Assembly (NCBI GenBank): GCA_016206675.1 | Contig: JACQRD010000080.1 | Coordinates: 1 to 40,261 of the forward strand | Origin: Candidatus Omnitrophota bacterium | GTDB taxonomy: Bacteria > Omnitrophota > Gorgyraeia > Aquiviventales > Aquiviventaceae | Direction: 5' to 3' | Length of the DNA: 40,261 nt | Part shown: in pieces, positions 22,996-31,366 of the stretch | Layout of the letters: every line of letters starts with the position of its first letter | How positions within the stretch are numbered: position 1 is the first letter of the stretch | Program-made: the position numbers and the translations under genes | The notes under the pieces: generated by a model | What the model was told of the DNA's origin: nothing | Database searches by the model: none | What the model saw: the letters and a program-made list of their open reading frames with translations, nothing else

Positions 22996-23666
22996 CGGCG
23001 ACGGGGCCGCATCAGCGCCACGGCGATCATACCGGTGATGAAGCCGCCGATGTGCGCCCAAACAGCCACGCCGCCCACATCGGCCACCTGGCCGATCGTC
23101 GTCACGCCAGAGACCCACTGCAACAGAAACCACATCCCGAGAAAGAGCGACGAGGGCAGCTCCATCCGCTCCAGGAAAAAGCCCAGCGGCACCAAGGCGA
23201 TAATGCGGGCCGTCGGAAACATCAGCAGATACGCCCCGAGGATGCCGGCAATCGCGCCGCTGGCCCCCACCATGGGGATGGAGGAGCGCGGCGTGATGAG
23301 CATCTGGGTCAGCCCCGCGGCGATGCCGCTGCCGAGATACAGCAGCAGAAACCGCACATGGCCAAGCCGGTCTTCGACATTGTCGGCGAAGATCCAGAGA
23401 TACAGCATGTTGAAGCCAAGATGCAGCACACTGCCGTGCAAAAACTGCGAGGTCAGCAGCGTCAAAAACAGCTGCGGCCAGTCCAGCAGGTCGCTCCACT
23501 GGCTGACGATCCAGTGGGAGGGCACCACGCCGAAGCGGTAGACGAACGCTTCCATTGCCGGCCCCTGGCGCAATTGCTGGACGAAAACCAGGATATTGAT
23601 CGTCAGCAGCAGCCGCGTTGCCCCGGGGAATCGCTGAGAGACGATCGTATCGCGGATGGGGATCAT
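22989..23666 (-). CDS. Rhomboid-family intramembrane serine protease
   Basis: 225 residues with six membrane segments. The catalytic dyad is present: GASGAIAG with Ser136 and AHIGGF with His205; HGSVLHLGFNMLYLWIF supplies the conserved loop and helix-2 asparagine region. Rhomboids cleave transmembrane segments of other proteins. The start (23666) gives MIPIRDT, the usual start of this subfamily (N-terminal IRD). It lies in a copy of a GATCATCCCACC-type repeat word, and a 300-nt palindrome-rich intergenic region follows upstream. The stop overlaps the methyltransferase start. Confidence 0.9.
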   Translation of the reverse strand: MIPIRDTIVSQRFPGATRLLLTINILVFVQQLRQGPAMEAFVYRFGVVPSHWIVSQWSDLLDWPQLFLTLLTSQFLHGSVLHLGFNMLYLWIFADNVEDRLGHVRFLLLYLGSGIAAGLTQMLITPRSSIPMVGASGAIAGILGAYLLMFPTARIIALVPLGFFLERMELPSSLFLGMWFLLQWVSGVTTIGQVADVGGVAVWAHIGGFITGMIAVALMRPRRRW

Positions 23667-23969
23667 CCCACCCCCTCTGCCGGCTTGCCGCAGGCAAGCC
23701 ACGAAGCCACTTCAAGCGCCAGTAGAACCTCGATGGTCGTGGCTTCGTAACGGCCTCCAAGGGCAAAAACACGTCGATGGCCGTCGGGCAGAAGTGGTGG
23801 GATCATCCCACCACCTGCCTGTCGCGGCACGTTGCGTATAAAGCCGCGTATGACGTGCCGCGGTCGCGGCGGGTGGTGAGTCTAGAAGAGGTGTCATGGC
23901 ACCCGCCGCGAGTCCCGCCGTACGGCGGGACGCAGGCAGGGGGTGGGATCATCTGTCGTGCAGGACGCC
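23667..23969. other. Non-coding mosaic of nested palindromes between lpxI and rhomboid
   Basis: No plausible gene is seen in these 303 nt. They hold five inverted repeats: GGCTTGCC/GGCAAGCC (23682-23700); ACGAAGCCAC/GTGGCTTCGT (23701-23748); GTGGTGGGAT/ATCCCACCAC around one base (23794-23814); CGCGGCACGT/ACGTGCCGCG (23823-23862); and the perfect 20-nt palindrome GTCCCGCCGTACGGCGGGAC (23912-23931). GGTGGGATCATC occurs twice (23797, 23942). It is unlike the heptamer elements: these palindromes are single-copy words, not tandem. It could hold a structured RNA or a dead mobile element. Confidence 0.7.
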
Positions 23970-24791
23970 TTACGCGGAAGGCAGGGCGAGGCCGACCAGG
24001 CAGATCTGCGCGGCGTCGGCAGAGGCCACCACGGCCTCGCGATCCAGTAGGAGGGTCACGCCGGCTTCCATCGCCAGAGAGCAGACCCCGCACGCGGCCA
24101 GCGTGGAGAGCGTCTCCGGGCCGACCACCGGAAGATCGAGCCGCCGGTCTTGTTTCGGCGCGCCGGTCTTCACGACCACCAGCTCCTCCCCCGCCAGGGC
24201 GTGGGCCCGCCGAATGGCCGCATCCGTGCCTTCAAGGGCTTCGACCGCCACGACCACACCGGACTTGACCACGACGGTCTGGCCGACGTCGAAGGCTGCC
24301 AAGGCGCGGGCGACGGCGCAGCCCAGCTCCATGTCGCGCTGCTCCTGCCGGCTCGGCGCGCGCTTCGTCAGCACACCGGCGGGACACAAGAAGGCTTCAA
24401 GGAACGTGGAGGAGTCCAACAGCGTGATCCCTTCCCGCGCCAGCCGTTGGCCGATGGCGCCAATCAGGGCGGGGGCTGAACGGTCTTTGGCTGTGGCCAG
24501 CAGGGCGACCGCTTCAAGGTCGAATGCCGAAGCACCGTCCAGCAGCACCTGTTTGGTCACCTTGCCGGCGAGGACGGCCTGCACGACCCCATGCGCCTTC
24601 AGGCGCTGGATGAGCGCGCCGACGTGGCCTACCGCCACTTCTTCGTAGGCGTCGGCGCAGGCCTGAAGCGGCGCGTTGACCCAGCCTTTCAGGCCGATGA
24701 CGATGACCCGGCGGCCCTGGCGTTTGGCCGCCTCGGCGGCATAGAGGGGAAAGCGCCCTGCCCCAGCAATAATCGCAATCGTCGAACTCAT
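23970..24791 (-). CDS. lpxI: UDP-2,3-diacylglucosamine pyrophosphatase, LpxI type
   Basis: 273 residues from the ATG at 24791. It has the LpxI (DUF1009) pattern: IAIIAGAGRFPLYAAEAAKRQG at the N-terminus, GHVGALIQRLKAHGV, VLAGKV, a central GITLLDSSTFLEAFLCPAGVLTKRAPS and the C-terminal VGPETLSTLAACGVCSLAMEAGVTLLLDRE. LpxI hydrolyses UDP-2,3-diacylglucosamine to lipid X and UMP in lipid A synthesis, replacing LpxH in many bacteria. Upstream in-frame codons belong to the repeat at 24793-24860. It is read after lpxA; the usual neighbour lpxB is not in this window. Confidence 0.9.
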   Translation of the reverse strand: MSSTIAIIAGAGRFPLYAAEAAKRQGRRVIVIGLKGWVNAPLQACADAYEEVAVGHVGALIQRLKAHGVVQAVLAGKVTKQVLLDGASAFDLEAVALLATAKDRSAPALIGAIGQRLAREGITLLDSSTFLEAFLCPAGVLTKRAPSRQEQRDMELGCAVARALAAFDVGQTVVVKSGVVVAVEALEGTDAAIRRAHALAGEELVVVKTGAPKQDRRLDLPVVGPETLSTLAACGVCSLAMEAGVTLLLDREAVVASADAAQICLVGLALPSA

Positions 24792-24792
24792 C

Positions 24793-24860
24793 GAGGCTGA
24801 GGGTTCGGGGTTCGAGGTTCGGGGCAAGACCCACAGCCCTCAACCCACAACCCTGAACTC
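24793..24860. repeat. Heptamer palindrome GGGTTCG / CAACCCT between lpxA and lpxI (element R12)
   Basis: The left arm GAGGCTGAGGGTTCGGGGTTCGAGGTTCGGGG and the right arm CCCACAGCCCTCAACCCACAACCCTGAACTC are complementary over about 30 nt; the loop is short (CAAGA). Same word family as R9 and R15. Confidence 0.85.
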
Positions 24861-24879
24861 ATGATGCAGTTGGCGTGGA

Positions 24880-25674
24880 TTACGCGCGGCAAACGCCGCG
24901 CTTGGACTGCTGAACGAACTCCAGGAGGTGACGGACTTCGGGGCAGGCCTGCGCCTCGCGGGCGGCCTGCTCGAGAGCATGGCGCATGGACAGCTTCGAG
25001 TGGAAGAGGACCTTAAACGCGCGATGGAGCTGCTGTTTTGCCTCAGCGGAGACGTCGGCGCGCCGCATCCCCTCCGTGTTGAGCCCGTAGACCTTGGCCG
25101 GGTAGCCGACGACCGTAGCGTACGGCGGCACGTCCTGGGCCACGCGCGAGCAGCCGCCGATGAAGGAGAGCGTGCCCACCCGCACGAACTGGTGGATGCC
25201 GACCAGCCCCCCGATGATTGCGCGGTCCTCTACGACGATGTGGCCGGCCAGCGCAGCGCTGTTGGCGATCACCACTCGGTCGCCGATCAGGCAGTCGTGC
25301 GCGACGTGGGAATACGCCATGAACAGGCCGTCGGAGCCGATGACCGTCCGGCCTCCGCCGCCTTCGGTGCCGGGATTGATGGTGACGTACTCGCGGATCT
25401 TGTTGCGGTCGCCGATGATCAGCAGGCTCTCCTCGCCGCGGTACTTCAAATCCTGGGGGATGCTGCCGACGACCGCGCCGGTAAACAGCTCGCAGTCCGC
25501 CCCGATGGTGGTGCGGCCTTCGACCACGCAGTGCGTTCCGATGATCGTCCGGGGCCCGATGCGGACATGCTCCTGGATGACCGCATACGGCCCCACGACG
25601 ACCCCCTCGGCCAGCGCGGCGTTCGGATGCACAATGGCCGTCGGGTGGATGGTCGGGCGCGGCGGTGTCGGCAT
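24880..25674 (-). CDS. lpxA: UDP-N-acetylglucosamine O-acyltransferase
   Basis: 264 residues from the ATG at 25674, which has GGAG at good spacing; longer in-frame starts lack any. It has the left-handed beta-helix repeats of LpxA: PTAIVHPNAALAEGVVVGPYAVI, IGTHCVVEGRTTIG, then GSIPQDLKYRGE, REYVTINPGT, MAYSHVAHDCLIGDRVVIAN with the catalytic His, and the C-terminal helical region. LpxA puts the first hydroxyacyl chain on UDP-GlcNAc in lipid A synthesis. It lies downstream of lpxC-fabZ, a common order, and ahead of lpxI. Start choice drops about 23 upstream residues that lack similarity. Confidence 0.94.
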   Translation of the reverse strand: MPTPPRPTIHPTAIVHPNAALAEGVVVGPYAVIQEHVRIGPRTIIGTHCVVEGRTTIGADCELFTGAVVGSIPQDLKYRGEESLLIIGDRNKIREYVTINPGTEGGGGRTVIGSDGLFMAYSHVAHDCLIGDRVVIANSAALAGHIVVEDRAIIGGLVGIHQFVRVGTLSFIGGCSRVAQDVPPYATVVGYPAKVYGLNTEGMRRADVSAEAKQQLHRAFKVLFHSKLSMRHALEQAAREAQACPEVRHLLEFVQQSKRGVCRA

Positions 25675-25747
25675 GGGGTGCTCCGTCTGGGATCGTGGGG
25701 GTAGTTGTCCGGGCAGCTTCATCGCGCTCGTCGCCCTGGCCATACGC

Positions 25748-27073
25748 TTAATCGCTTAAGGCGAACATCAGCTCGCCTTCGCAGACCACTTTGCCTTCCA
25801 CCAGCGCGCGGGCGGCGACGGTGCCGGTGCGCGATCGCAGCTTGCCCAGCTCCGCCTCCAGCACCAGCACGTCCCCCGGCACCACCGGCTTGCGGAACTT
25901 GACCTTGTCCACCGCCATGAAGTAGGCGAACTTGCCGAGGTTTTCCTGCTTGTTGAGCATGATGATCCCGGCCACCTGCGCCATCGCCTCAATCATCAAG
26001 ACGCCCGGCATCACCGGCCGCCCGGGAAAATGGCCACGGAAGAAATAGTCGTTGATCGTCACGCACTTGATCCCCACCGCCCGGGTTTCGGTCAGCTCCG
26101 TGACGCGGTCGACGAGCAAAAACGGGTAGCGGTGCGGCAGGATCTTCTCGATCTGCGTGATGTCCAGCTGCGGCCCCACCATCACCTCGGAGGAGGCGGA
26201 CTGCAGCGACCCGATCTTCCATTGCTCCATCGCCTGCGTGAGCTTCTTCAACAGCTTCACGTTCAGCGGATGGCCGCTGCGGATGGCGATGACCCGCGCT
26301 CGCAGATGCGCGCCCAGCAGGTAGAGGTCTCCCAGCAGGTCGAGCACCTTATGCCGCGCGCACTCATCTTCGAAGCGGAGGGTGTTGTTCATCACCCCCC
26401 GCTCATCCAGCACGAGCGTATTGTCGAAGTTGGCCCCCTTGCCGAACCCCGCGGCCCGCAGGGCCTCCGCCTCCTCTTTGAGGCAGAAGGTTCGCGCCGG
26501 GGCGATGGTTTGGGCGAAGAGGTCGGCGCCATCCTGCGCGAAGGTGACCATCTGCGACTTCAGCAGCGGGTGAGGGTAGTTGAGCAGGTACGACACTCGC
26601 AAGGTCCGATCCGGCACCAGCGTAATCGAGGCCTCACCGTCCTCCACATGGATCGGCTCGCGCAGGATCACGTACCGTCGCGGCAGCTCCTGCGCCGTCG
26701 TCCCCGCCGCCCTGAACTGCTCCAGGAACTGGATCGCCGAGCCGTCCAGGCCGGGCACTTCGGGGCCCGTCACCTCCACGTAGGCGTTGTCGATGCCAGC
26801 ACCCCACAAGGCCGCCATGAAGTGCTCGACCGTCTGCACCACCACGCCGTCCTTTGAGAGGGTGGTGCGCCGCACGCTTTTGTCGACGTCCACCATCTGC
26901 GCGGACTTCACCGGGATGGCCGGCCGGTGCGGCAGGTCGGTGCGGACAAACACGATGCCCGCATCGGCCGGCGCCGGCAGCAGGCGCAACGACACCGACA
27001 CCCCGGTGTGGATGCCCACCCCGTGAATGACCACGTCGTTCGCGATGGTGCACTGGGGATCCGCAAGACTCAT
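25748..27073 (-). CDS. lpxC: Bifunctional LpxC-FabZ
   Basis: 441 residues that join two enzymes in one chain. Residues 1-about 290 are LpxC (UDP-3-O-acyl-GlcNAc deacetylase): TVEHFMAAL with zinc ligand His84, HKVLDLLGDL with His241 and Asp245, and RSGHPLN with His268. Residues about 300-441 are FabZ (3-hydroxyacyl-ACP dehydratase): ILPHRYPFLLVD, and HFPGRPVMPGVLMIEAMAQ with His348 and Glu362. Both sets of catalytic residues are complete. Such fusions are known in Bacteroidetes and several other groups. LpxC commits precursors to lipid A while FabZ supplies fatty acids, so the fusion links the two. In the classical order lpxD lies between ompH and fabZ; here it is absent. Confidence 0.96.
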   Translation of the reverse strand: MSLADPQCTIANDVVIHGVGIHTGVSVSLRLLPAPADAGIVFVRTDLPHRPAIPVKSAQMVDVDKSVRRTTLSKDGVVVQTVEHFMAALWGAGIDNAYVEVTGPEVPGLDGSAIQFLEQFRAAGTTAQELPRRYVILREPIHVEDGEASITLVPDRTLRVSYLLNYPHPLLKSQMVTFAQDGADLFAQTIAPARTFCLKEEAEALRAAGFGKGANFDNTLVLDERGVMNNTLRFEDECARHKVLDLLGDLYLLGAHLRARVIAIRSGHPLNVKLLKKLTQAMEQWKIGSLQSASSEVMVGPQLDITQIEKILPHRYPFLLVDRVTELTETRAVGIKCVTINDYFFRGHFPGRPVMPGVLMIEAMAQVAGIIMLNKQENLGKFAYFMAVDKVKFRKPVVPGDVLVLEAELGKLRSRTGTVAARALVEGKVVCEGELMFALSD

Positions 27074-27094
27074 TGGCGCATCCGCACCTGCCGG

Positions 27095-27658
27095 TTACCG
27101 GCCTTGAGCCGCCGGCGCGGCGAGGCGGCTGTTGAGCAGCTTGAGCACCCCATCCGTCACATCGTAGCCGGACTGCGCATAGAAGAGCCCCCGCTGGTCA
27201 AGGATGAGGGCGAAGCCGTTCGCCTTGGCGTATTCGTCGATGGCCTTCTGGATATCCTTCAGGATCTCCTGTGCCAGCTTGTCGCGGTCGCGCCGCAGAT
27301 CCCGCGCAGTGCTGGCACGGAAGCGCTGCAACTCCTCCGACTGTTCCTCGACCTCGCGGGACTTCGCCTCGCGCGCGGCGTCGTTGAGCAGCTCCAGGCT
27401 CTGGCGGATCTTCTTCAGGGCGTTGACGCGCGCCTCGAGCTCTGCTTCCTTGGCCTTGCCGCGCTTTTCCAGCGCCGCGTCTTGCGCCTTCGTCCGCTCG
27501 TAGCCGTCGAAGACCTTCGCCAAGTTCACATAGCCAATCTTCAACTCCGCCGCTGAGACAACCGGACACGGATAAGCAGACAGCAGACAGCAGACAGCAG
27601 ACAGTAAAAGCCCAAACTGCCTGCTGTGTGCTGTGTGCTGATTGCTGTATGCTCTCAT
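27095..27658 (-). CDS. OmpH/Skp-family periplasmic chaperone
   Basis: 187 residues from an ATG with GGAG 6 nt upstream (AGAGGAGCAACGCATG), which fixes the start. The mature part, from about AELKIGYVNLAKVFDGYERTK, is the Skp pattern: a short beta strand, long coiled-coil helices rich in Ala, Glu, Lys and Arg, then ANGFALILDQRGLFYAQSGYDVTDGVLKLLN at the C-terminus. Skp holds unfolded outer-membrane proteins for BamA, whose gene is just upstream. The signal peptide is repeat-encoded: QHTAHS then GLLLSAVCCLLSA, with a cleavage site at VSAA. It is nearly the same as that of the unrelated PHP protein at 4058, although the mature proteins are unrelated. Confidence 0.9.
   Translation of the reverse strand: MRAYSNQHTAHSRQFGLLLSAVCCLLSAYPCPVVSAAELKIGYVNLAKVFDGYERTKAQDAALEKRGKAKEAELEARVNALKKIRQSLELLNDAAREAKSREVEEQSEELQRFRASTARDLRRDRDKLAQEILKDIQKAIDEYAKANGFALILDQRGLFYAQSGYDVTDGVLKLLNSRLAAPAAQGR
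27575..27653. repeat. Heptamer palindrome AGCAGAC / CTGTGTG in the OmpH signal peptide (element R13)
   Basis: On the plus strand, AGCAGAC units in tandem (27575-27604), loop TAAAAGCCCAAACTGC, then CTGTGTG units (27621-27650). Read on the minus strand the same order of polar arm, TTTGGGCTTTTA loop and hydrophobic arm as R3 and R4. It fills codons 3-29 of the ompH gene. Confidence 0.88.
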
Positions 27659-27670
27659 GCGTTGCTCCTC

Positions 27671-29998
27671 TTAGAACGAACGGCTAATGTTGAAATGGAA
27701 CCGGGGCCGCTGCTTCTCGCCGGCGACGTCGCTCAGCGGAAAGCCCAGGTCAAGCCGCACCGGCCCGATCGGCGTGTTGACGCGCGCGCCGACGCCCGTG
27801 CCGGCCTTGAACGTTTCGCCGAAGTCTTGGACCTTCCGCCAGACGTCCCCCACATCGAAGAACACCGCGCCCTTGATGATCGGCTTGCCCTGCTCGTTCT
27901 TGACGATGGTCATCACCTCTTCCATCGTGCCGACCATGGTGGCTTCGCCTCCGATCGGATCGTTCGAGCTCGGATCGCGCGGCCCCACGCGGCGCTCTTC
28001 AAACCCGCGGATCGTGCCGGAGCCGCCGCCGTAAAACCGCTCGAAAATCGGCACGCGCTCCGAATCGCCGAAGGCCTTGACGATCCCCGCCCGGACGCGC
28101 CCTTCAAAGACAAAGCGGCGCAGATGCGGCACGTAGAGGCTGGCCCCCGTCTGCGCGCGGTAGAAATCCCTGTCGGCGCCGAAGGGGCCGCCGGCCAAGT
28201 CGGCCGATGTGAAAAGATAGTAGCCGCTGGTCGGGTCGAGGCGATTGTTGCGCGCGTCATATGCCCCGCTGATGTTGAGCTCGCTGATCGTGTTGCGCCC
28301 CTGCTCGGCTTTCAAATCCGCCGAGGCCTCATCGACCACGTTGGTGATCGACGTGCGAAAGAGCTGGTAGCCCACCGTCGTGACGAGCCGGTCGAAGAAC
28401 TCCTTGCCGAGGCGCACGCCGGCTCCTCGCTGTTCCTCCTCAAACGCCAAGCCCAGGCTGCGGCTGCGCAGGCGCGTGCGGTTGTACACGTCGAGGCCGA
28501 GCGAGACGGGATGCCCGAAGATCCACGGCTCGGTGAAGGAAAGATCGAAATACCGCCGCACTGTGCCGACCTCCACCCGGAAGCGGATATCCTGTCCCGC
28601 CCCGGTGAAGTGGGGGTAGCCCAGCAGGTCGAAGTTGCGCTGCTCCAGCTCCACCAAGCCCACCAACCGGTCGACCGAGGAGAACCCGCCCCCGAAGCTG
28701 AAGCTGCCCGTTTTCGACTCCTTGACCTTCACGAGCAAATCTTCCTGATCCGGCGCGCCGGTCGGCCGGGTATCGACGCTGACCTCCTCGAAATAGCCGA
28801 GGTTGTACAGCCGCTCGATGGATTTGCGGATCTTCGCCCCGTCAAACCGCTCCCCGGGATACGCGCGCAGATCGCGCCGGACGACGATGTCCTTCGTCCG
28901 CAGGTTGCCCTGGATCTCGACGCGGCGGATCGTCACCACGTCATGCTCTTCGATCCGGTAGGTCAGGTTGACCCGCTTGCTCGACGGATCCAACTGCGGA
29001 TCCGGGGTCACTTCCGCACGGATGTAGCCGCGGTCGCCGTAGAACTGCTTGATGAGCCGCAGATCCTCCTGCAGGGCGTCGGTGCTGAAGACCGCGCCGG
29101 GCTTGAGGGTGATCACGCGCAGCACTTCCCGCTCGGGAAAGAGCCTGACCCCCTCCAACGCCACCTGGCCCACCCGGTGCTGCAGCCCTTCGACGATCTT
29201 CAAATGCACCAGCAGGCCGCGTCCCGAGGGGTCCCGGTAGATGGAGTGTTCCGCCTCTACATCCTGGTAGCCGTGCGTCCGATAAAAGGCCCGCACACGC
29301 TCCAGATCCTCCTCCAGCACCTGCTCGGTGTAGGCGCCCGAGGTAAACCAGAACCGGCGCTTCGTCTTCAGCAGCTTGAGGATGCGCCGGTCGGGGAAGG
29401 CCTGGTTGCCCTCCACCAGGACGCGGTGGATGCGCATCCGTGCGCCTTCATCGACCACCAGATAGACCGTCGCCGTGTTGGCCTGCTCATCCGTCTCGGC
29501 CCTCGAGACGATCTCGACATCGGAGAAGCCCTTGCGGGCGTATTCGGCCTTCAGCCGGTCGACCCCCTCCTTGATCCGCCGGGGATCGTAGAGCTCGCCC
29601 GCCTTTACCCCGAAGAGCTGCAGCAGGCGCTCGTGGCGCAAAAACCGCTGCCCTTCCACCTGGATGACACTGATCGTCGGCTTTTCCACGACCATGAACA
29701 CCAGCCGCAGCCCTTCCGGGGTGCGCTCGACCTCCGCCTTGACGTCCGTGAAGTACCCCAGCGCGAAGAGCCGCCGGATGTCCTCGCTGACGATCGCGCT
29801 CTGATAGGACATGCCGGCTTTCGTTTGGACTTTCGCCAGGATGGTCTCCCGCGCGACGGTCTGCGCCCCGCGCGCCTCGACATCGATGACGCGCTCGCCT
29901 TCCGCCGCGCTGACGCGGGCCGCCCCCGCCAAGACGAGCACGGCGGCGGCGAGGCCAGCGCACCCGCGGCGCAGAAACGGCACGTTGCAGCGACTCAC
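27671..29998 (-). CDS. bamA: Outer membrane protein assembly factor BamA
   Basis: 775 residues from a GTG at 29998, 10 nt after the dnaB stop; longer in-frame codons lie inside dnaB. A signal peptide (RRGCAGLAAAVLVLAGAARVSA) is followed by five POTRA domains (about 35-400) and a C-terminal 16-strand barrel. The barrel has the family hairpin GSGTIRGFEERR and ends in FHFNISRSF, a terminal aromatic signal typical of outer-membrane proteins. BamA inserts beta-barrels into the outer membrane; Skp (next gene) delivers clients. Unlike ompH, its signal peptide is not repeat-encoded. Confidence 0.95.
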   Translation of the reverse strand: MSRCNVPFLRRGCAGLAAAVLVLAGAARVSAAEGERVIDVEARGAQTVARETILAKVQTKAGMSYQSAIVSEDIRRLFALGYFTDVKAEVERTPEGLRLVFMVVEKPTISVIQVEGQRFLRHERLLQLFGVKAGELYDPRRIKEGVDRLKAEYARKGFSDVEIVSRAETDEQANTATVYLVVDEGARMRIHRVLVEGNQAFPDRRILKLLKTKRRFWFTSGAYTEQVLEEDLERVRAFYRTHGYQDVEAEHSIYRDPSGRGLLVHLKIVEGLQHRVGQVALEGVRLFPEREVLRVITLKPGAVFSTDALQEDLRLIKQFYGDRGYIRAEVTPDPQLDPSSKRVNLTYRIEEHDVVTIRRVEIQGNLRTKDIVVRRDLRAYPGERFDGAKIRKSIERLYNLGYFEEVSVDTRPTGAPDQEDLLVKVKESKTGSFSFGGGFSSVDRLVGLVELEQRNFDLLGYPHFTGAGQDIRFRVEVGTVRRYFDLSFTEPWIFGHPVSLGLDVYNRTRLRSRSLGLAFEEEQRGAGVRLGKEFFDRLVTTVGYQLFRTSITNVVDEASADLKAEQGRNTISELNISGAYDARNNRLDPTSGYYLFTSADLAGGPFGADRDFYRAQTGASLYVPHLRRFVFEGRVRAGIVKAFGDSERVPIFERFYGGGSGTIRGFEERRVGPRDPSSNDPIGGEATMVGTMEEVMTIVKNEQGKPIIKGAVFFDVGDVWRKVQDFGETFKAGTGVGARVNTPIGPVRLDLGFPLSDVAGEKQRPRFHFNISRSF

Positions 29999-30008
29999 GC
30001 GATGCTCG

Positions 30009-31361
30009 TTACGGCTGGGCCAATGTTTCAAATCGGGTGTACTCTTTGATGAAGGCCAGCTTCACGGTCCCGGTGGGACCGTTGCGCTGTTTGGCGATGA
30101 GCACTTCGGCGATCCCTTTGTTGTCGTCCGTCGGGTTATAGTAGTCCTCGCGGAAGAGCATCAGCACGACATCCGCGTCCTGCTCGATGGCGCCCGACTC
30201 GCGCAAATCCGACAGCCGCGGCCGGAACGTCTCCCGGCGCTCCGGGGCGCGCGAGAGCTGGCTGACGGCGATGACCGGCACGGTCAGCTCTCGTGCGAGC
30301 GCCTTCAGCCCGCGCGAGATGACGGAGATTTCCTGCTGGCGGTTCTCCGACACGGAGGACTCGTCCATCAGCTGCAGATAATCCAGGATGACCAGCCCGA
30401 TGTTGTGCCGGCTCTTCAGCCGGCGGGCCTTGGCCCGCAGCTCCAGAATCGAGATGCTCGGCGAATCGTCGATGAAGATCGGCGCCTCGGAGAGCTTCCC
30501 GGCGGCCTTCGTGAGGTTCGGCCAGTCGCTCATGGAGAGCATGCCGGAGCGCACGTTGTGCGCGTTGATCCGGGCGTGGGCGCAGAGCATGCGCTGCACC
30601 AGATTTTCCTTGGACATCTCCAGGCTGAAGACCGCCACGCCCGTCTTGGAGATCAGCGCGGCGTGCTCCGCCACGCAGAAGGCGAAGCTGCTCTTGCCCA
30701 TCGCGGGCCGCCCCGCGACGACGATCAACTCCGCCGGCTGCAGCCCGGCCAGCTGCTGATCCAGCTCGAGGAACCCGGTGGGCAGGCCCGTGATCGCCCC
30801 CTTGCGCTGGTAGAGCGCGTCGATCATCTCGATCGAGCTCTTGATGATGTCCTTCATGGCGATAGCGTCCCGCTTAATCTTCTTCGAGGCGATGTCGAAG
30901 ATCATCGACTCCGCCTTGTCCAGCAGGACGTCCGGATCGCCGGCGCCTTCGTAGCATTCGGTGGCGATCTGCGTGGAGGCGCGGATGAGGCTGCGCAGGA
31001 TGGCTTTCTGCTTGACGATGCGGCAGTAGTGCTCGACGTTCGCCGCCGTCGGTACCACGCTGGTCAGCGTCGCCAGGTAGCTGGGGCCGCCGATCTCCTC
31101 GAGAAGATTGCGCTTGCGCAGCTCCTCCGTGACGGTCACGAGGTCGACCGCCACGCTGGCGCGATAGAGGGCCAGCAGCGTGGAAAAAATCCTTCGGTGG
31201 GGCTCGGCGTAGAAGGCCGCCTCCTCGAGCAGTTCGGCGGCGTGGACGATCGCCTCCTCCTCGAGGAGCATGGAGCCCAGCACGGCCTGCTCCGCATCCG
31301 TATTCTGCGGCGGCAGCCGCTCAACGCTGCTGGGATCAAATGTCTCGAGCTTCGGCGCCAT
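30009..31361 (-). CDS. dnaB: Replicative DNA helicase
   Basis: 450 residues, full length for DnaB. The N-terminal domain (PPQNTDAEQAVLGSML) is followed by the helicase core: Walker A GRPAMGKSSFAF (about 217-228), GVAVFSLEMSKENLVQRML, Walker B VILDYLQLM (about 325), SRGLKALARELTVPVIAVSQLSR and LRESGAIEQDADVVLML. It unwinds DNA at the replication fork. It follows rplI, the order seen in many bacteria (rpsF, ssb, rpsR, rplI, dnaB), 5 nt downstream. AGGA precedes the start at a short distance. No intein is visible. Confidence 0.97.
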   Translation of the reverse strand: MAPKLETFDPSSVERLPPQNTDAEQAVLGSMLLEEEAIVHAAELLEEAAFYAEPHRRIFSTLLALYRASVAVDLVTVTEELRKRNLLEEIGGPSYLATLTSVVPTAANVEHYCRIVKQKAILRSLIRASTQIATECYEGAGDPDVLLDKAESMIFDIASKKIKRDAIAMKDIIKSSIEMIDALYQRKGAITGLPTGFLELDQQLAGLQPAELIVVAGRPAMGKSSFAFCVAEHAALISKTGVAVFSLEMSKENLVQRMLCAHARINAHNVRSGMLSMSDWPNLTKAAGKLSEAPIFIDDSPSISILELRAKARRLKSRHNIGLVILDYLQLMDESSVSENRQQEISVISRGLKALARELTVPVIAVSQLSRAPERRETFRPRLSDLRESGAIEQDADVVLMLFREDYYNPTDDNKGIAEVLIAKQRNGPTGTVKLAFIKEYTRFETLAQP

Positions 31362-31366
31362 TCGTC

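Noticed and set aside
23780..24270. A plus-strand ORF covering the palindrome-rich gap and lpxI
   Set aside because: Low-complexity Arg/Pro translation that overlaps lpxI antisense; no motif and no ribosome binding site.
27626..30049. 807-codon plus-strand open frame opposite bamA
   Set aside because: Antisense to a certain bamA; the translation is rich in Arg, His, Pro and Ala and shows no family motifs. Long antisense frames are expected at this GC content.
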